A stretch of 10,086 nt of DNA from CF-39 sp035651155 (GTDB lineage: Bacteria > Chloroflexota > Limnocylindria > P2-11E): contig DASRGG010000018.1 of the NCBI GenBank assembly GCA_035651155.1, forward strand, positions 1 to 10,086. The letters are read 5' to 3'. Below, piece by piece: positions 1 through 6,578 of the stretch; position 1 is the stretch's first letter; each line of letters starts with the position of its first letter. The notes below the pieces were generated by a model. That model saw nothing but the letters and a program-made list of their open reading frames with translations. It ran no database searches and was not told the origin of the DNA. Both the position numbers and the translations under genes were made by a program.

Positions 1-59
1 GGACCCCGCCGATGCGCAGCCTGTCCACCCATGGACAAGATCGACACCGGTGACACCGC
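1..59. repeat. 59-bp terminal direct repeat, left copy
   Basis: Bases 1-59 are identical to bases 10028-10086, the last 59 of the window. The repeat spans the amt start codon at 31 and its first nine complete codons. An exact overlap between contig ends is what a de Bruijn assembler leaves when a contig closes on itself, and 59 is a plausible odd k-mer length. Collapsing it gives a 10,027-base circle in which the damaged thiamine pyrophosphokinase gene is followed 33 nt later by amt. It could also reflect two amt-like copies flanking the locus. The identity is seen directly; the cause is inferred. Confidence 0.95.
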
Positions 60-1260
60 CTGGCTTCTCGCGTCCGCGGCGCTCGTCATGCTCATGACGC
101 CGGCACTCGGCTTCTTCTACGGCGGACTCGTCCGCCGGAAGAACGTCCTCGCGACGATCATGCACAGCTTCTTCATCCTGTGCCTGATCAGCGTCCAGTG
201 GGTCCTGTGGGGGTACTCGCTCGCGTTCGGTCCCGACCACGGCGGTCTCATCGGCGGTCTCGACTGGGCGGCACTCAAGGGCGTCGGACAGGAGCCGAAC
301 GCCGACTACGCCGCCACGGTCCCCGCGCTCGCGTTCATGGTCTTCCAGATGATGTTCGCGGTCATCACGCCCGCGCTCATCACGGGCTCCTTCGCGGAGC
401 GCAAGCGCTTCAAGGCCTTCGTCGTGTTCACCCTCCTCTGGGCCACGTTCGTGTACGACCCGGTGGCGCACTGGGTCTGGGGCACGGGCGGTTGGCTGCG
501 CACGCTCGGCACGCTCGACTTCGCCGGCGGCACGGTCGTGCACATCACGAGCGGCGTGTCGGCGCTCGTCGCCGCGCTCGTCCTCGGCCGCCGTCGCGGA
601 TACGGCCTCGAGCCGATCGAGCCGCACGACGCGACGATGACCGTTCTCGGCGCCAGCCTGCTGTGGTTCGGCTGGTTCGGCTTCAACGCGGGGAGCGCGC
701 TCGCTTCGGGCGGGCTGGCGGCCAACGCCTTCGTCGTCACGAACACGGCAGCGGCGATGGCCGCGCTCACGTGGATGACCGTGTCGTGGCTGCACAGAGG
801 CCAGCCCAGCGTGCTCGGCGCGGCGGCCGGCGCGGTCGCCGGGCTCGTCGCGATCACACCGGCGTCGGGCTACGTCGACGTATCGGCATCGATCCTCATC
901 GGCCTCGGTGCGGGCACCCTCTGCTACGTCGGCATCCAGCTCACGAAGCGTCTCAAGGTCGACGACGCGCTCGACGTGTTCGGCGTGCACGGCGTCGGCG
1001 GCATGTGGGGCGCGCTCGCGACCGGCGTCTTCGCCACCGTCGCGGTGAACTCCGGGGCCGCCGATGGCGCGGCGTACGGCAACTTCGGACAGCTCGGCGT
1101 CCAGGCGATCGCGGTCCTCGCGTCGGTCACCTACTCGGCGGTCATGACGTTCGTGATCCTCAAGGTCATCAACCTCTTCGTCGCGCTGCGCGTGCCCGAG
1201 CACGAGGAAGTCCTCGGCCTGGACGCGTCGCAGCACGGCGAGGCCGCGTACCAGATCTAA
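31..1260 (+). CDS. amt: Ammonium transporter, Amt/AmtB family
   Basis: This is an inner-membrane ammonium channel that brings NH4+/NH3 into the cell, normally as a trimer gated by a PII protein. The 409 residues align along their length with Escherichia coli AmtB from memory. Visible landmarks are FFYGGLVRRKNV near 28-39, the FQMMFA Phe-gate segment at 105-110, the family signature starting DFAGG at 163 with first pore histidine H171, WFGFNAGSA at 215-223, and GVHGVGGMWG with second pore histidine H320. The tail LRVPEHEE...HGEAAY matches the AmtB C-terminal regulatory segment that contacts GlnK. There is no cleavable leader; the protein starts just before helix 1. ATG 31 is the only sensible start, and no clear SD is visible in the 30 bases before it. 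No glnK/glnB gene lies beside it; a 34-codon gene occupies the usual glnK position. Confidence 0.97.
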   Translation: MDKIDTGDTAWLLASAALVMLMTPALGFFYGGLVRRKNVLATIMHSFFILCLISVQWVLWGYSLAFGPDHGGLIGGLDWAALKGVGQEPNADYAATVPALAFMVFQMMFAVITPALITGSFAERKRFKAFVVFTLLWATFVYDPVAHWVWGTGGWLRTLGTLDFAGGTVVHITSGVSALVAALVLGRRRGYGLEPIEPHDATMTVLGASLLWFGWFGFNAGSALASGGLAANAFVVTNTAAAMAALTWMTVSWLHRGQPSVLGAAAGAVAGLVAITPASGYVDVSASILIGLGAGTLCYVGIQLTKRLKVDDALDVFGVHGVGGMWGALATGVFATVAVNSGAADGAAYGNFGQLGVQAIAVLASVTYSAVMTFVILKVINLFVALRVPEHEEVLGLDASQHGEAAYQI

Positions 1261-1265
1261 GGAGG
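1261..1265 (+). promoter_or_regulatory. Strong Shine-Dalgarno site for the 34-aa microprotein
   Basis: GGAGG lies immediately after the amt TAA stop, with 7 nt to ATG 1273. Most junctions in this window have no recognisable SD, so this site is the main evidence that the tiny downstream ORF is translated. Confidence 0.75.
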
Positions 1266-1272
1266 ACGAAAG

Positions 1273-1377
1273 ATGGACTTCCTCGCGTTCGCATCATTCG
1301 CGGCCCTGATCGTGGCGTGGCTCGTCGCGCCGTCGAAGGCGCACGCCGTTTCGATCGAGGACGCGAAGGCCGCGTAG
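1273..1377 (+). CDS. 34-aa single-helix membrane microprotein next to amt
   Basis: This short ORF starts at ATG 1273, 12 nt after the amt stop, and ends at TAG 1375-1377. A full GGAGG at 1261-1265 sits 7 nt before the ATG, one of the best ribosome sites in the window. The product begins MDFLAFASFAALIVAWLVA, a hydrophobic stretch long enough for one membrane helix. A short soluble tail follows, with basic residues (PSKAH) and then acidic and alanine-rich residues (SIEDAKAA). Its position between amt and a terminator suggests co-expression with Amt, perhaps as a small subunit or modulator. I do not recognise a named family. It could also be a cryptic translated leader, but the strong ribosome site and sensible topology favour a real gene. 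Confidence 0.72.
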   Translation: MDFLAFASFAALIVAWLVAPSKAHAVSIEDAKAA

Positions 1378-1390
1378 CTCTGGGTCGTAC

Positions 1391-1429
1391 CGCGTGCGCG
1401 CGGTCGCCATCGGCCGCGCGCACGCGTTT
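1391..1429 (+). terminator. GC-rich hairpin terminator after amt and the microprotein gene
   Basis: Left arm 1391-1403 (CGCGTGCGCGCGG) is a perfect 13-bp reverse complement of right arm 1414-1426, with a 10-nt loop at 1404-1413. The right arm is followed by only three T residues (1427-1429). The short T tract is weak by enterobacterial standards but common in high-GC genomes. It lies 13 nt after the microprotein stop and just before the thiamine leader, where a transcript end is expected. Confidence 0.7.
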
Positions 1430-1433
1430 CCGC

Positions 1434-1439
1434 TAGACT
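1434..1439 (+). promoter_or_regulatory. Probable -10 element of the thiamine operon promoter
   Basis: TAGACT fits the TAnnnT pattern of housekeeping -10 boxes in high-GC bacteria. Transcription would start about 7 nt downstream, near 1446, at the first strand of the riboswitch P1 helix. No convincing -35 hexamer is visible; its expected place falls inside the terminator right arm. The spacing to the aptamer is the main support. Confidence 0.45.
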
Positions 1440-1444
1440 ACGTG

Positions 1445-1535
1445 TCGCTAGGGGTGCGCCCGACAGGCGCTGAGAGGCGGTGTGCCCGCCAACCCTTTTG
1501 AACCTGATCCGGTTAGTACCGGCGGAGGAAAGCGA
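1445..1535 (+). promoter_or_regulatory. TPP riboswitch (THI element) overlapping the cytX ribosome site
   Basis: The leader holds the conserved TPP aptamer blocks: AGGGGTG at 1450-1456, CTGAGA at 1470-1475, ACCCTTTTGAACCTGATC around 1492-1509, and GGTTAGTACCGGC from 1511. P1 is TCGCT 1445-1449 with AGCGA 1531-1535, which includes the A of the cytX ATG. P2 is formed by GGGT and ACCC. P3 is GCGCC 1456-1460 with GGCGC 1466-1470. An extra 5-bp stem lies at 1476-1480/1486-1490, the position of the known facultative stem. P5 is CCGG 1509-1512/1519-1522. P4 pairs CCT 1503-1505 with AGG 1526-1528, the core of the cytX SD (GGAGG, 1524-1528). TPP binding should therefore hide the SD and start codon directly, repressing translation without a separate expression platform. 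The aptamer identity is clear; the mechanism is inferred from the pairing. Confidence 0.96.
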
Positions 1536-2917
1536 TGGCGACAGCGGCCACCGGCGCGCCCACGATCACGAGCAGCCCCACCATTGCCCAGGGCATCGAG
1601 CCCATCCCCCTCGACCAGCGCCGGCTCTCTGGGTTCGACCTCGCGATCCTGTGGGGAGACCTCGGCGTCGGGCTCCTCGTGCTCCAGGCCGGCGCACTTC
1701 TCTCTCCCGGGCTCGGCGCGCGCGACGCGCTCGGCGCGATCGTCGTCGGCAGCGTCATCGGCGTGCTGCTCCTCGGCCTCGCCGCCTACGTCGCCGCGGA
1801 CGCGGGCGTACCCACGATGGTGCTCACGCGGGCGGCGGTCGGCATCCGCGGCTCCGCGCTCCCGACGATCCTGAACGTGATCCAGCTCGTCGGCTGGACG
1901 TCGTTCGAGATCCTCGTCATGGCGCAGTTCGCGAACGCGATCGTCGAGCACCTCACCGGCTTGTCGGCGTATCCCCTCTGGGCGCTCGTCTTCACCGTGC
2001 TCTGCACGGCCATGGCCTTTGGCGGTCCGCTCGTCGTCGTGCGCCAGTGGCTCGAGAAGTTCGGCGTGTGGGCGATGCTGGCGACATCGATCGCGCTCGT
2101 CGCGCTGCTCGTGACGCGCTTCGACCTCTCGGCGATCCTCGCGACGCCAGGCACCGGCGAGCTGTCCTTCTGGCTCGGCGTGGACATCGTCGTGGCGCTC
2201 CCGATCTCGTGGTTCCCGCTCGTGGCCGACTACAACCGCTTCGCGCGGTCGCGCTCGGCGTCGTTCTGGGGCACGTTCGTCGGCTACCTGCTCGCGAACA
2301 TCGCCTTCTTCGGGCTCGGCCTCCTCTACGTCATCGCGCTGAACACCGACGTCGCTCATCTCAACGACGAGCTCGTGGGGTTCCTCGGCGGCTCGGCGCT
2401 GCTCGGAGGGCTCGCGCTGCTCATCATCCTCGCCGACGAGACCGATGAGGGCTTCGCCGACATCTACTCGGCCGCGGTCTCGACGCAGAATCTTCTGAGC
2501 CGCGTGCCGCAGCGCGCGCTCATCGCGGCGTACGCGACGATCGGCTTCGTCCTCGCCATCGTGCTCGCGAACGCCGACTACGAATGGTTCCTCCTCCTCA
2601 TCGGCTCGTTCTTCATCCCGCTGCTCGGTGTGATCCTGGCCGACTACTTCGTCGCCCGGGGCCGGTACGTCGCGGACGAGCTGTTCGCAGAGGCCGGCCG
2701 CTACTGGTACCAGGGCGGGGTGAACGCGCTCGCGGTCGCGGCCTGGCTCGTGGGCTTCCTGGTGTACCAATGGATCGCGCCGCCGGCTGCGCTGACGCAC
2801 GCGCTCGGCGAGGCCTTCTCCCCGCTCGCATCGCCGATCGGCGCGACGATCCCCTCGTTCGCGATCGCCTTCGCGCTCTATGCGGTGGTCGGCCGGACCG
2901 TGACGCACCGGGGATGA
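1535..2917 (+). CDS. cytX: CytX-like HMP/pyrimidine transporter, NCS1 family
   Basis: This 460-residue polytopic membrane protein belongs to the NCS1 nucleobase:cation symporter family. It closely resembles the CytX group, which sits behind TPP riboswitches and is proposed to import hydroxymethylpyrimidine (HMP) or related thiamine pyrimidines. A 33-residue hydrophilic N-terminus with PTIAQGIEPIP leads into helix 1, LSGFDLAILWGDLGVGLL (31-48). About twelve hydrophobic segments follow, with typical NCS1 pieces such as ISWFPLVADYNRF and GVILADYF. ATG 1535 is fixed by GGAGG at 1524-1528 inside the riboswitch. The stop TGA 2915-2917 overlaps the next ATG by 4 nt. Substrate assignment rests on family and riboswitch context; import of thiamine itself is possible. 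Confidence 0.92.
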   Translation: MATAATGAPTITSSPTIAQGIEPIPLDQRRLSGFDLAILWGDLGVGLLVLQAGALLSPGLGARDALGAIVVGSVIGVLLLGLAAYVAADAGVPTMVLTRAAVGIRGSALPTILNVIQLVGWTSFEILVMAQFANAIVEHLTGLSAYPLWALVFTVLCTAMAFGGPLVVVRQWLEKFGVWAMLATSIALVALLVTRFDLSAILATPGTGELSFWLGVDIVVALPISWFPLVADYNRFARSRSASFWGTFVGYLLANIAFFGLGLLYVIALNTDVAHLNDELVGFLGGSALLGGLALLIILADETDEGFADIYSAAVSTQNLLSRVPQRALIAAYATIGFVLAIVLANADYEWFLLLIGSFFIPLLGVILADYFVARGRYVADELFAEAGRYWYQGGVNALAVAAWLVGFLVYQWIAPPAALTHALGEAFSPLASPIGATIPSFAIAFALYAVVGRTVTHRG

Positions 2918-3765
2918 TCCGGCTCATGCTCGACTGGTTCGTGAACCCGGACCACGTCCCGTTGTACGCGGTCGATGTAGGGGCCGAGCTCGTCGTGCCG
3001 ACCGATCCGGATGAGCCGCTCCGGGCGGTCGCGGAGGGCCGGGTCGATCTGGCGCTGAACTACCAGCCGAACGTCACGCTCGCGCGCGCACGCGGCGCGC
3101 GCGTCCGTGCCGTCGGCCTGCTCATTGACGCGGTGCTCGACACGCTCATGGTGCGCGCCGACGGTCCCGTGCTGACCGTCACGGACCTCGCCGGACGCCG
3201 CGTCGCGTTCGCGGTCGAGCCATTCGATCGGGTGATGTTCCAGGCCATGGCGCGGCACGCGGGCCTCGCCGAGGGCGCGTGGCGCTTCGTCGACGTGGGC
3301 TTCGACTTCACTCGCGCCCTCGTCGACGGCCGGGTCGACGCGGTGATGGGTGCCTTCCGCAACTACGAGGTCATCGAGGCGGCGGAGCTCGGCGTGCCGG
3401 TGCGCATCTTCGAGCTCGCCGACCACGGCGTCCCGCCCTTCTACCAGCTGGTGTTCGTCGCGCGCGACGACCTCTCGCCGGAGCGTCGTGCCGCGGTGGC
3501 GCTCACCCTCGCGCGCGTCGCGGCGGGCATCGCCGCGACGCGACGCGATCCCGATCGCGCCTTCGCGGCATTCGTTCGCGCGCATCCGGACCAGGACGAT
3601 CCGTTCCATCGGCGGGCGTTCGCCGCGACCGTGCCGGCGTTCGCAGCCTCGCAGCGTCAGGACGCGTCGCGCTGGAGCACGTTCGCGGCGTTCCTGCGCA
3701 CGCGCGGCCTGCTCGACCGGACGCCCGACGCGTCCGAGCTCTTCACGAACGAGCTCGCCGCATGA
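2914..3765 (+). CDS. thiY: ThiY-like pyrimidine-binding protein (NMT1/THI5 fold), no signal peptide
   Basis: The 283 residues match the NMT1/THI5-like fold of ThiY, the binding protein for formylaminopyrimidine and HMP. Evidence is the LDWFVNPDH start, PTDPDEPLRAVAEGRVDLALNYQP (29-52), the LDTLMV strand, DLAGRRVAF (91-99), DGRVDAVMGAFRNYE and VPPFYQLVFVARDD. ThiY proteins are normally exported, yet this one begins at the first strand with no leader or lipobox, and the frame upstream offers none. The 'LYAA..GlF...GLdV' segment is also reduced to LYAVDVGAELVV, a loss of about ten or more residues. No thiX permease or thiZ ATPase gene follows. Yeast-type HMP-P synthase (Thi5) also has this fold, but its CCCFC motif and catalytic His are not seen. 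A cytoplasmic binding or scavenging role beside TenA and ThiD is possible. ATG 2914 overlaps the cytX stop. Confidence 0.85.
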   Translation: MIRLMLDWFVNPDHVPLYAVDVGAELVVPTDPDEPLRAVAEGRVDLALNYQPNVTLARARGARVRAVGLLIDAVLDTLMVRADGPVLTVTDLAGRRVAFAVEPFDRVMFQAMARHAGLAEGAWRFVDVGFDFTRALVDGRVDAVMGAFRNYEVIEAAELGVPVRIFELADHGVPPFYQLVFVARDDLSPERRAAVALTLARVAAGIAATRRDPDRAFAAFVRAHPDQDDPFHRRAFAATVPAFAASQRQDASRWSTFAAFLRTRGLLDRTPDASELFTNELAA

Positions 3766-4391
3766 GCGGCATCGCGGGGACGCTGTGGGAAGACAACGGC
3801 GAGCTCGCGGCACGGGCCCTCGCGCATCCCTTCGTGCGCGGGATCGGGAGCGGCAGCCTCCCGCGCGCGCGGTTCGCCGCGTACGTCGCGCAGGACGCCT
3901 TCTTCCTCGACGCCTTCGCGCGCGCGTACGCTCTCGGGCTCGCGCACGCACCGGACCGCGACGGCGTGGCCGCGTTCGCGCGCCTCCTCGCGGGCGTGAC
4001 CGACGAGCTGCGGCTGCACGCGACGTACGCCGCGCGCTGGGGCATCGATCTCGCGGAGGTGCGGCCACTTCCGGCCACGGTCGCGTATACGGACTTCCTG
4101 CTCGCGACCGCCGCGCTCCGGACCGTCGGCGAGACGTGCGCCGCGATGACGCCATGCATGCGGCTGTACGCCTACCTCGGCCAGGAGCTCGGACGGACGC
4201 CGCGGATCGGGAACCCCTACGCGGAATGGATCGCGACGTACGCGTCGGCGGACTTCGAAGCGCTCGCCGCCGGGCTGGAGCGTCTTCTCGACCGCTACGT
4301 GACGCGCATCGAGGACGCCCGCGCGCCATATCGCCGCGCGCTCGAGCTCGAGCTCGGCTTCTTCGACGCGCACGTGGAGGAGCGCGCATGA
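3762..4391 (+). CDS. tenA: Aminopyrimidine aminohydrolase TenA (thiaminase II)
   Basis: TenA hydrolyses 4-amino-5-aminomethyl-2-methylpyrimidine, a thiamine breakdown product, to HMP and ammonia, and can also cleave thiamine slowly. The 209 residues have the all-helical TenA length and landmarks: HPFVRGIGSGSLPRARFAAYVAQDAFFL with the substrate Asp at D45, CAAMTPCMRLYAYLG with the likely nucleophile C132, and a C-terminal glutamate near E197 before FFDA. The Cys in the TPC motif places it with the TenA_C type rather than the Cys-lacking TenA_E type. ATG 3762 overlaps the thiY-like stop as ATGA, and its own stop overlaps thiD. It would feed HMP to ThiD. No export signal is present, so it is cytoplasmic. 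Confidence 0.94.
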   Translation: MSGIAGTLWEDNGELAARALAHPFVRGIGSGSLPRARFAAYVAQDAFFLDAFARAYALGLAHAPDRDGVAAFARLLAGVTDELRLHATYAARWGIDLAEVRPLPATVAYTDFLLATAALRTVGETCAAMTPCMRLYAYLGQELGRTPRIGNPYAEWIATYASADFEALAAGLERLLDRYVTRIEDARAPYRRALELELGFFDAHVEERA

Positions 4392-5215
4392 CGCGCCCGA
4401 GCGCGCGCGAGCGCTGGGGCAGGCCGGCCGCGCTCACGATCGCCGGATCGGACTCGGGCGGCGGCGCCGGCATCCAGGCCGATCTCAAGACCTTCCAGGC
4501 GCTCGGCGTGTACGGCATGAGCGCGATCACCGCGCTCACGGCGCAGAACACCCTCGGCGTGCGTGCCGTGCACGAGGCTCCGACGGAGGTCGTCGCGGCG
4601 CAGATCGACGCGGTCGTGGAGGACCTGGGCGTCGACGGTGTCAAGATCGGGATGCTCTCGAGCGCGCCCATCGTCCGCGCGGTCGCCGCTCGGATCCGTC
4701 ACTGGCAGCTCGAGGCCGTGCTGGTCATCGACCCGGTGATGGTCGCGAAGGGCGGCGATCGCCTGCTGCGCGACGACGCCGTGGCGGCGCTCCGAGACGA
4801 GCTCCTCCCCCTCGCGGCTGTGCTCACGCCGAATATTCCGGAGGCCGAGGTGCTCACCGGTCGCACCATCCGCACGGATGATGAGGTCCGCGAGGCGGCG
4901 CGTGCGCTGCTCGGTCTCGGGCCGCGCGCGGTGGTCCTCAAGGGCGGCCATCGCGAGGGCGACGCGACGGATCTGTTCGTGGACGTGGCGCGCGAGGAGT
5001 GGCTCCCGGCGAGGCGGATCGAGACCCGCGCGACGCACGGCACCGGATGCACGTTCTCCGCCGCGATCGCGGCGCGTATCGCACTCGGTGACGAGGCCCT
5101 CGAGGCGGTCCGCGCCGCGAAGGCGTTCCTCACCGGGGCGCTCGCACACGCGACGCCCATCGGCGCCGGCCATGGACCCGTGGCACACGACTGGGCGCTC
5201 CGGCGTACGACATGA
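4388..5215 (+). CDS. thiD: Hydroxymethylpyrimidine/phosphomethylpyrimidine kinase ThiD
   Basis: ThiD phosphorylates HMP twice to give HMP-PP, the pyrimidine substrate of ThiE. The 275 residues show the full family pattern: TIAGSDSGGGAGIQADLKTF (17-36), the TAQNT substrate loop (51-55), VIDPVMVAKGG (113-123), TPNIPEAEVLTG (147-158), KGGH (185-188) and the anion hole HGTGCTFSAA (217-226) with C221. Length is normal for a stand-alone ThiD, with a short N-terminal extension of about 12 residues. GGAGG at 4376-4380 lies 7 nt before ATG 4388, so this gene has its own ribosome site despite the 4-nt overlap with tenA. Confidence 0.97.
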   Translation: MTRPSARERWGRPAALTIAGSDSGGGAGIQADLKTFQALGVYGMSAITALTAQNTLGVRAVHEAPTEVVAAQIDAVVEDLGVDGVKIGMLSSAPIVRAVAARIRHWQLEAVLVIDPVMVAKGGDRLLRDDAVAALRDELLPLAAVLTPNIPEAEVLTGRTIRTDDEVREAARALLGLGPRAVVLKGGHREGDATDLFVDVAREEWLPARRIETRATHGTGCTFSAAIAARIALGDEALEAVRAAKAFLTGALAHATPIGAGHGPVAHDWALRRTT

Positions 5216-5937
5216 GCGCGCCGGTGGTCCACTGCATCACGAACACGGTGACGAGCGCGCGCGTCGCCGATGCGCTCGCGTCCCTCGGGATCGCGCCGAT
5301 CCTCGCCTCGGACATCGCGGAGGCGGCGGACGTCGCGCGGCGAGCGAGCGCGCTCGTGCTGAATTGCGGAACGCCGACGGCCGCGCGCTTCGACGCCATG
5401 CGCGCCGCGGCCGATGCGGCGAGCGCGGCGGGCGTCCCGATCGTCCTCGATCCGGTCGGGTGCGGAGCGACGCGCTGGCGCACCGACCGCATCCGCGGGA
5501 TCGCGGCGGCGCGGCGCATCGCGGTCGTTCGCGGCAACGTGGCCGAGGTCGCATCGCTGGCGTCGCTCCCGAGCGGACCGGTGCTGCACGGCGTGACCGC
5601 GGCGCGCGCCGATCCCGAGACAGTCGAGCGCGTCGCGGTGGACGCGAGCCAGGCGCTGGGGACCATCGTCCTCGCGACCGGTCACGGGCACGACGTCATC
5701 GCGGGCGACGACGTCGCGCTGCGCGTCCAGGTCGGCGTCGATGTGCTCGGGCAGGTGGTCGGCGCGGGCGACGTGCTCTCCGCCCTGGTGGGCGCGTTCC
5801 TCGCGCGCGGCCGCGGCCCGCGCGACGCCGCGACCGACGCGCACGCCGCGTTCGCGTCCTCGGCACGAAGCGCGCGAGCCTGCGGCCCGGGATCGTTCTG
5901 GCCGGCATTCATCGACGCGTTGGCGTCCCATGGATAG
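5212..5937 (+). CDS. thiM: Hydroxyethylthiazole kinase ThiM with a GAGD active site
   Basis: ThiM phosphorylates the thiazole alcohol HET to HET-P for ThiE. The 241 residues contain VHCITNTVT (6-14), LVLNCGT (48-54), IVLDPVGCGAT (77-87), VVRGNVAEV (106-114), the ATG strand near 155-157, and the C-terminal GPGSFWPAFIDAL (225-237). Two features are unusual. The catalytic loop reads VVGAGDVLSA with D187 where ThiM enzymes normally have GTGC with a Cys; an Asp base is the rule in the wider ribokinase/PfkB superfamily. The protein is also about 20-25 residues short at the N-terminus, and ADAL replaces the usual second conserved Asn segment. ATG 5212 overlaps thiD by 4 nt without an SD, so translation is probably coupled. 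HET kinase is the best call, given ThiE and ThiW next to it; an altered substrate cannot be excluded. Confidence 0.9.
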   Translation: MSAPVVHCITNTVTSARVADALASLGIAPILASDIAEAADVARRASALVLNCGTPTAARFDAMRAAADAASAAGVPIVLDPVGCGATRWRTDRIRGIAAARRIAVVRGNVAEVASLASLPSGPVLHGVTAARADPETVERVAVDASQALGTIVLATGHGHDVIAGDDVALRVQVGVDVLGQVVGAGDVLSALVGAFLARGRGPRDAATDAHAAFASSARSARACGPGSFWPAFIDALASHG

Positions 5938-6574
5938 CGACGCGCTGCGCAAGGCGCTCCGGCTCTATCTCGTCGCCGACGCCGGCATCGTGCCGGTCGC
6001 GGAGCTCGCGCCGCGCGTCGCGGCGGCCCTCCGCGGCGGCGTCACCATGGTGCAGCTCCGCGCGAAGGAGCGGACGACCCGCGAGCAGCTCGATCTGGCA
6101 CGCGCGCTCCGCTCCCTCTGCCGCACCAGCCATGTTCCGTTCGTCGTGAACGATCGCGTCGACGTCGCGCTCGCGTCGGGCGCGGACGGAGCGCACGTCG
6201 GTCACATCGGCCGGGAGGACATGCCGCCCGACGACGCGCGAGCGCTCCTCGGTGGCGATGCGATCGTCGGCGTCTCGGTGGGAAGCGCGGACGAAGCGAG
6301 TGAGGCCGAGCGTCTCGGCGCGAGCTACGTCTCGGCCGGCCCGATGTACGACACGCGTACGAAGTCGGACGCCGGCGCGGCCGTCGGGCCCACGCTGCTC
6401 GAGCACGCTCGGGCCGCGACGCGGCTCCCCCTCGTCGGCATCGGCGGCATCACGCCCGACCGCGTCGGCGCGCTTCGCGCGGCCGGCGCGGACGGCGTGT
6501 GCGTCGCGCGTGGCATCCTCTGCGCGCCCGATCCGGCAGCGGCTGCACGTGAATACATCGCACGGTGGAGGTGA
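5930..6574 (+). CDS. thiE: Thiamine-phosphate synthase ThiE
   Basis: ThiE joins HMP-PP and HET-P to give thiamine phosphate and pyrophosphate. The 214-residue TIM-barrel protein has LYLVAD (12-17), MVQLRAKE (40-47), the phosphate/Mg site VVNDRVDVAL (72-81), GADGAHVG (84-91), GVSVGSADEA (114-123), SAGPMYDTRTK (135-145), GIGGI (170-174) and GADGVCVARGI (186-196). Length and motif order are normal. ATG 5930 overlaps the thiM stop by 8 nt, with no SD seen. Its product would still need ThiL, or a phosphatase plus thiamine pyrophosphokinase, to become TPP; thiL is not in this window. Confidence 0.97.
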   Translation: MDSDALRKALRLYLVADAGIVPVAELAPRVAAALRGGVTMVQLRAKERTTREQLDLARALRSLCRTSHVPFVVNDRVDVALASGADGAHVGHIGREDMPPDDARALLGGDAIVGVSVGSADEASEAERLGASYVSAGPMYDTRTKSDAGAAVGPTLLEHARAATRLPLVGIGGITPDRVGALRAAGADGVCVARGILCAPDPAAAAREYIARWR

Positions 6575-6575
6575 T
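6567..6575 (+). promoter_or_regulatory. Near-perfect Shine-Dalgarno site setting the thiW start
   Basis: GGAGGTGAT matches nine bases of the usual 16S rRNA anti-SD and lies over the thiE stop codon (TGA 6572-6574), with GGAGG ending 7 nt before ATG 6579. It selects ATG 6579 over a second in-frame ATG at 6594. It also breaks the coupled-overlap pattern of the operon exactly where the transporter genes begin. Confidence 0.85.
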
Positions 6576-6578
6576 CAG

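Noticed and set aside
1..59. Terminal repeat as attachment sites, phage termini or a plasmid signature
   Set aside because: The repeat lies in the coding start of amt, and there is no integrase, terminase, replication or mobilisation gene. An assembly overlap explains it better.
1405..1416. A -35 box for the thiamine promoter
   Set aside because: No sequence near TTGACA occurs at 16-18 nt before TAGACT; the region is the terminator stem.
180..1436. Second long + strand frame over amt
   Set aside because: Its product is Arg-rich low-complexity sequence without motifs, while the overlapping frame encodes a textbook Amt.
1448..2908. Long reverse-strand open frame of 486 codons opposite cytX, and similar ones opposite the thiY-like gene, thiD and ecfAA'
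   Set aside because: They mirror well-recognised genes, are rich in Arg, Asp, Glu and Ala as expected from the complement of high-GC codons, and show no family motifs. They are composition shadows.
3077..3107. CG-rich self-complementary stretch within the thiY-like gene
   Set aside because: Alternating CGCG runs are common in this composition, and the codons fit the protein (LARARGARVRAVG). No T tract or regulatory context.
2914..3765. ThiY-like gene as a yeast-type HMP-P synthase (Thi5)
   Set aside because: The CCCFC motif is absent and the LNYQP segment matches ThiY rather than the Thi5 His-containing segment. Kept only as a remote alternative.
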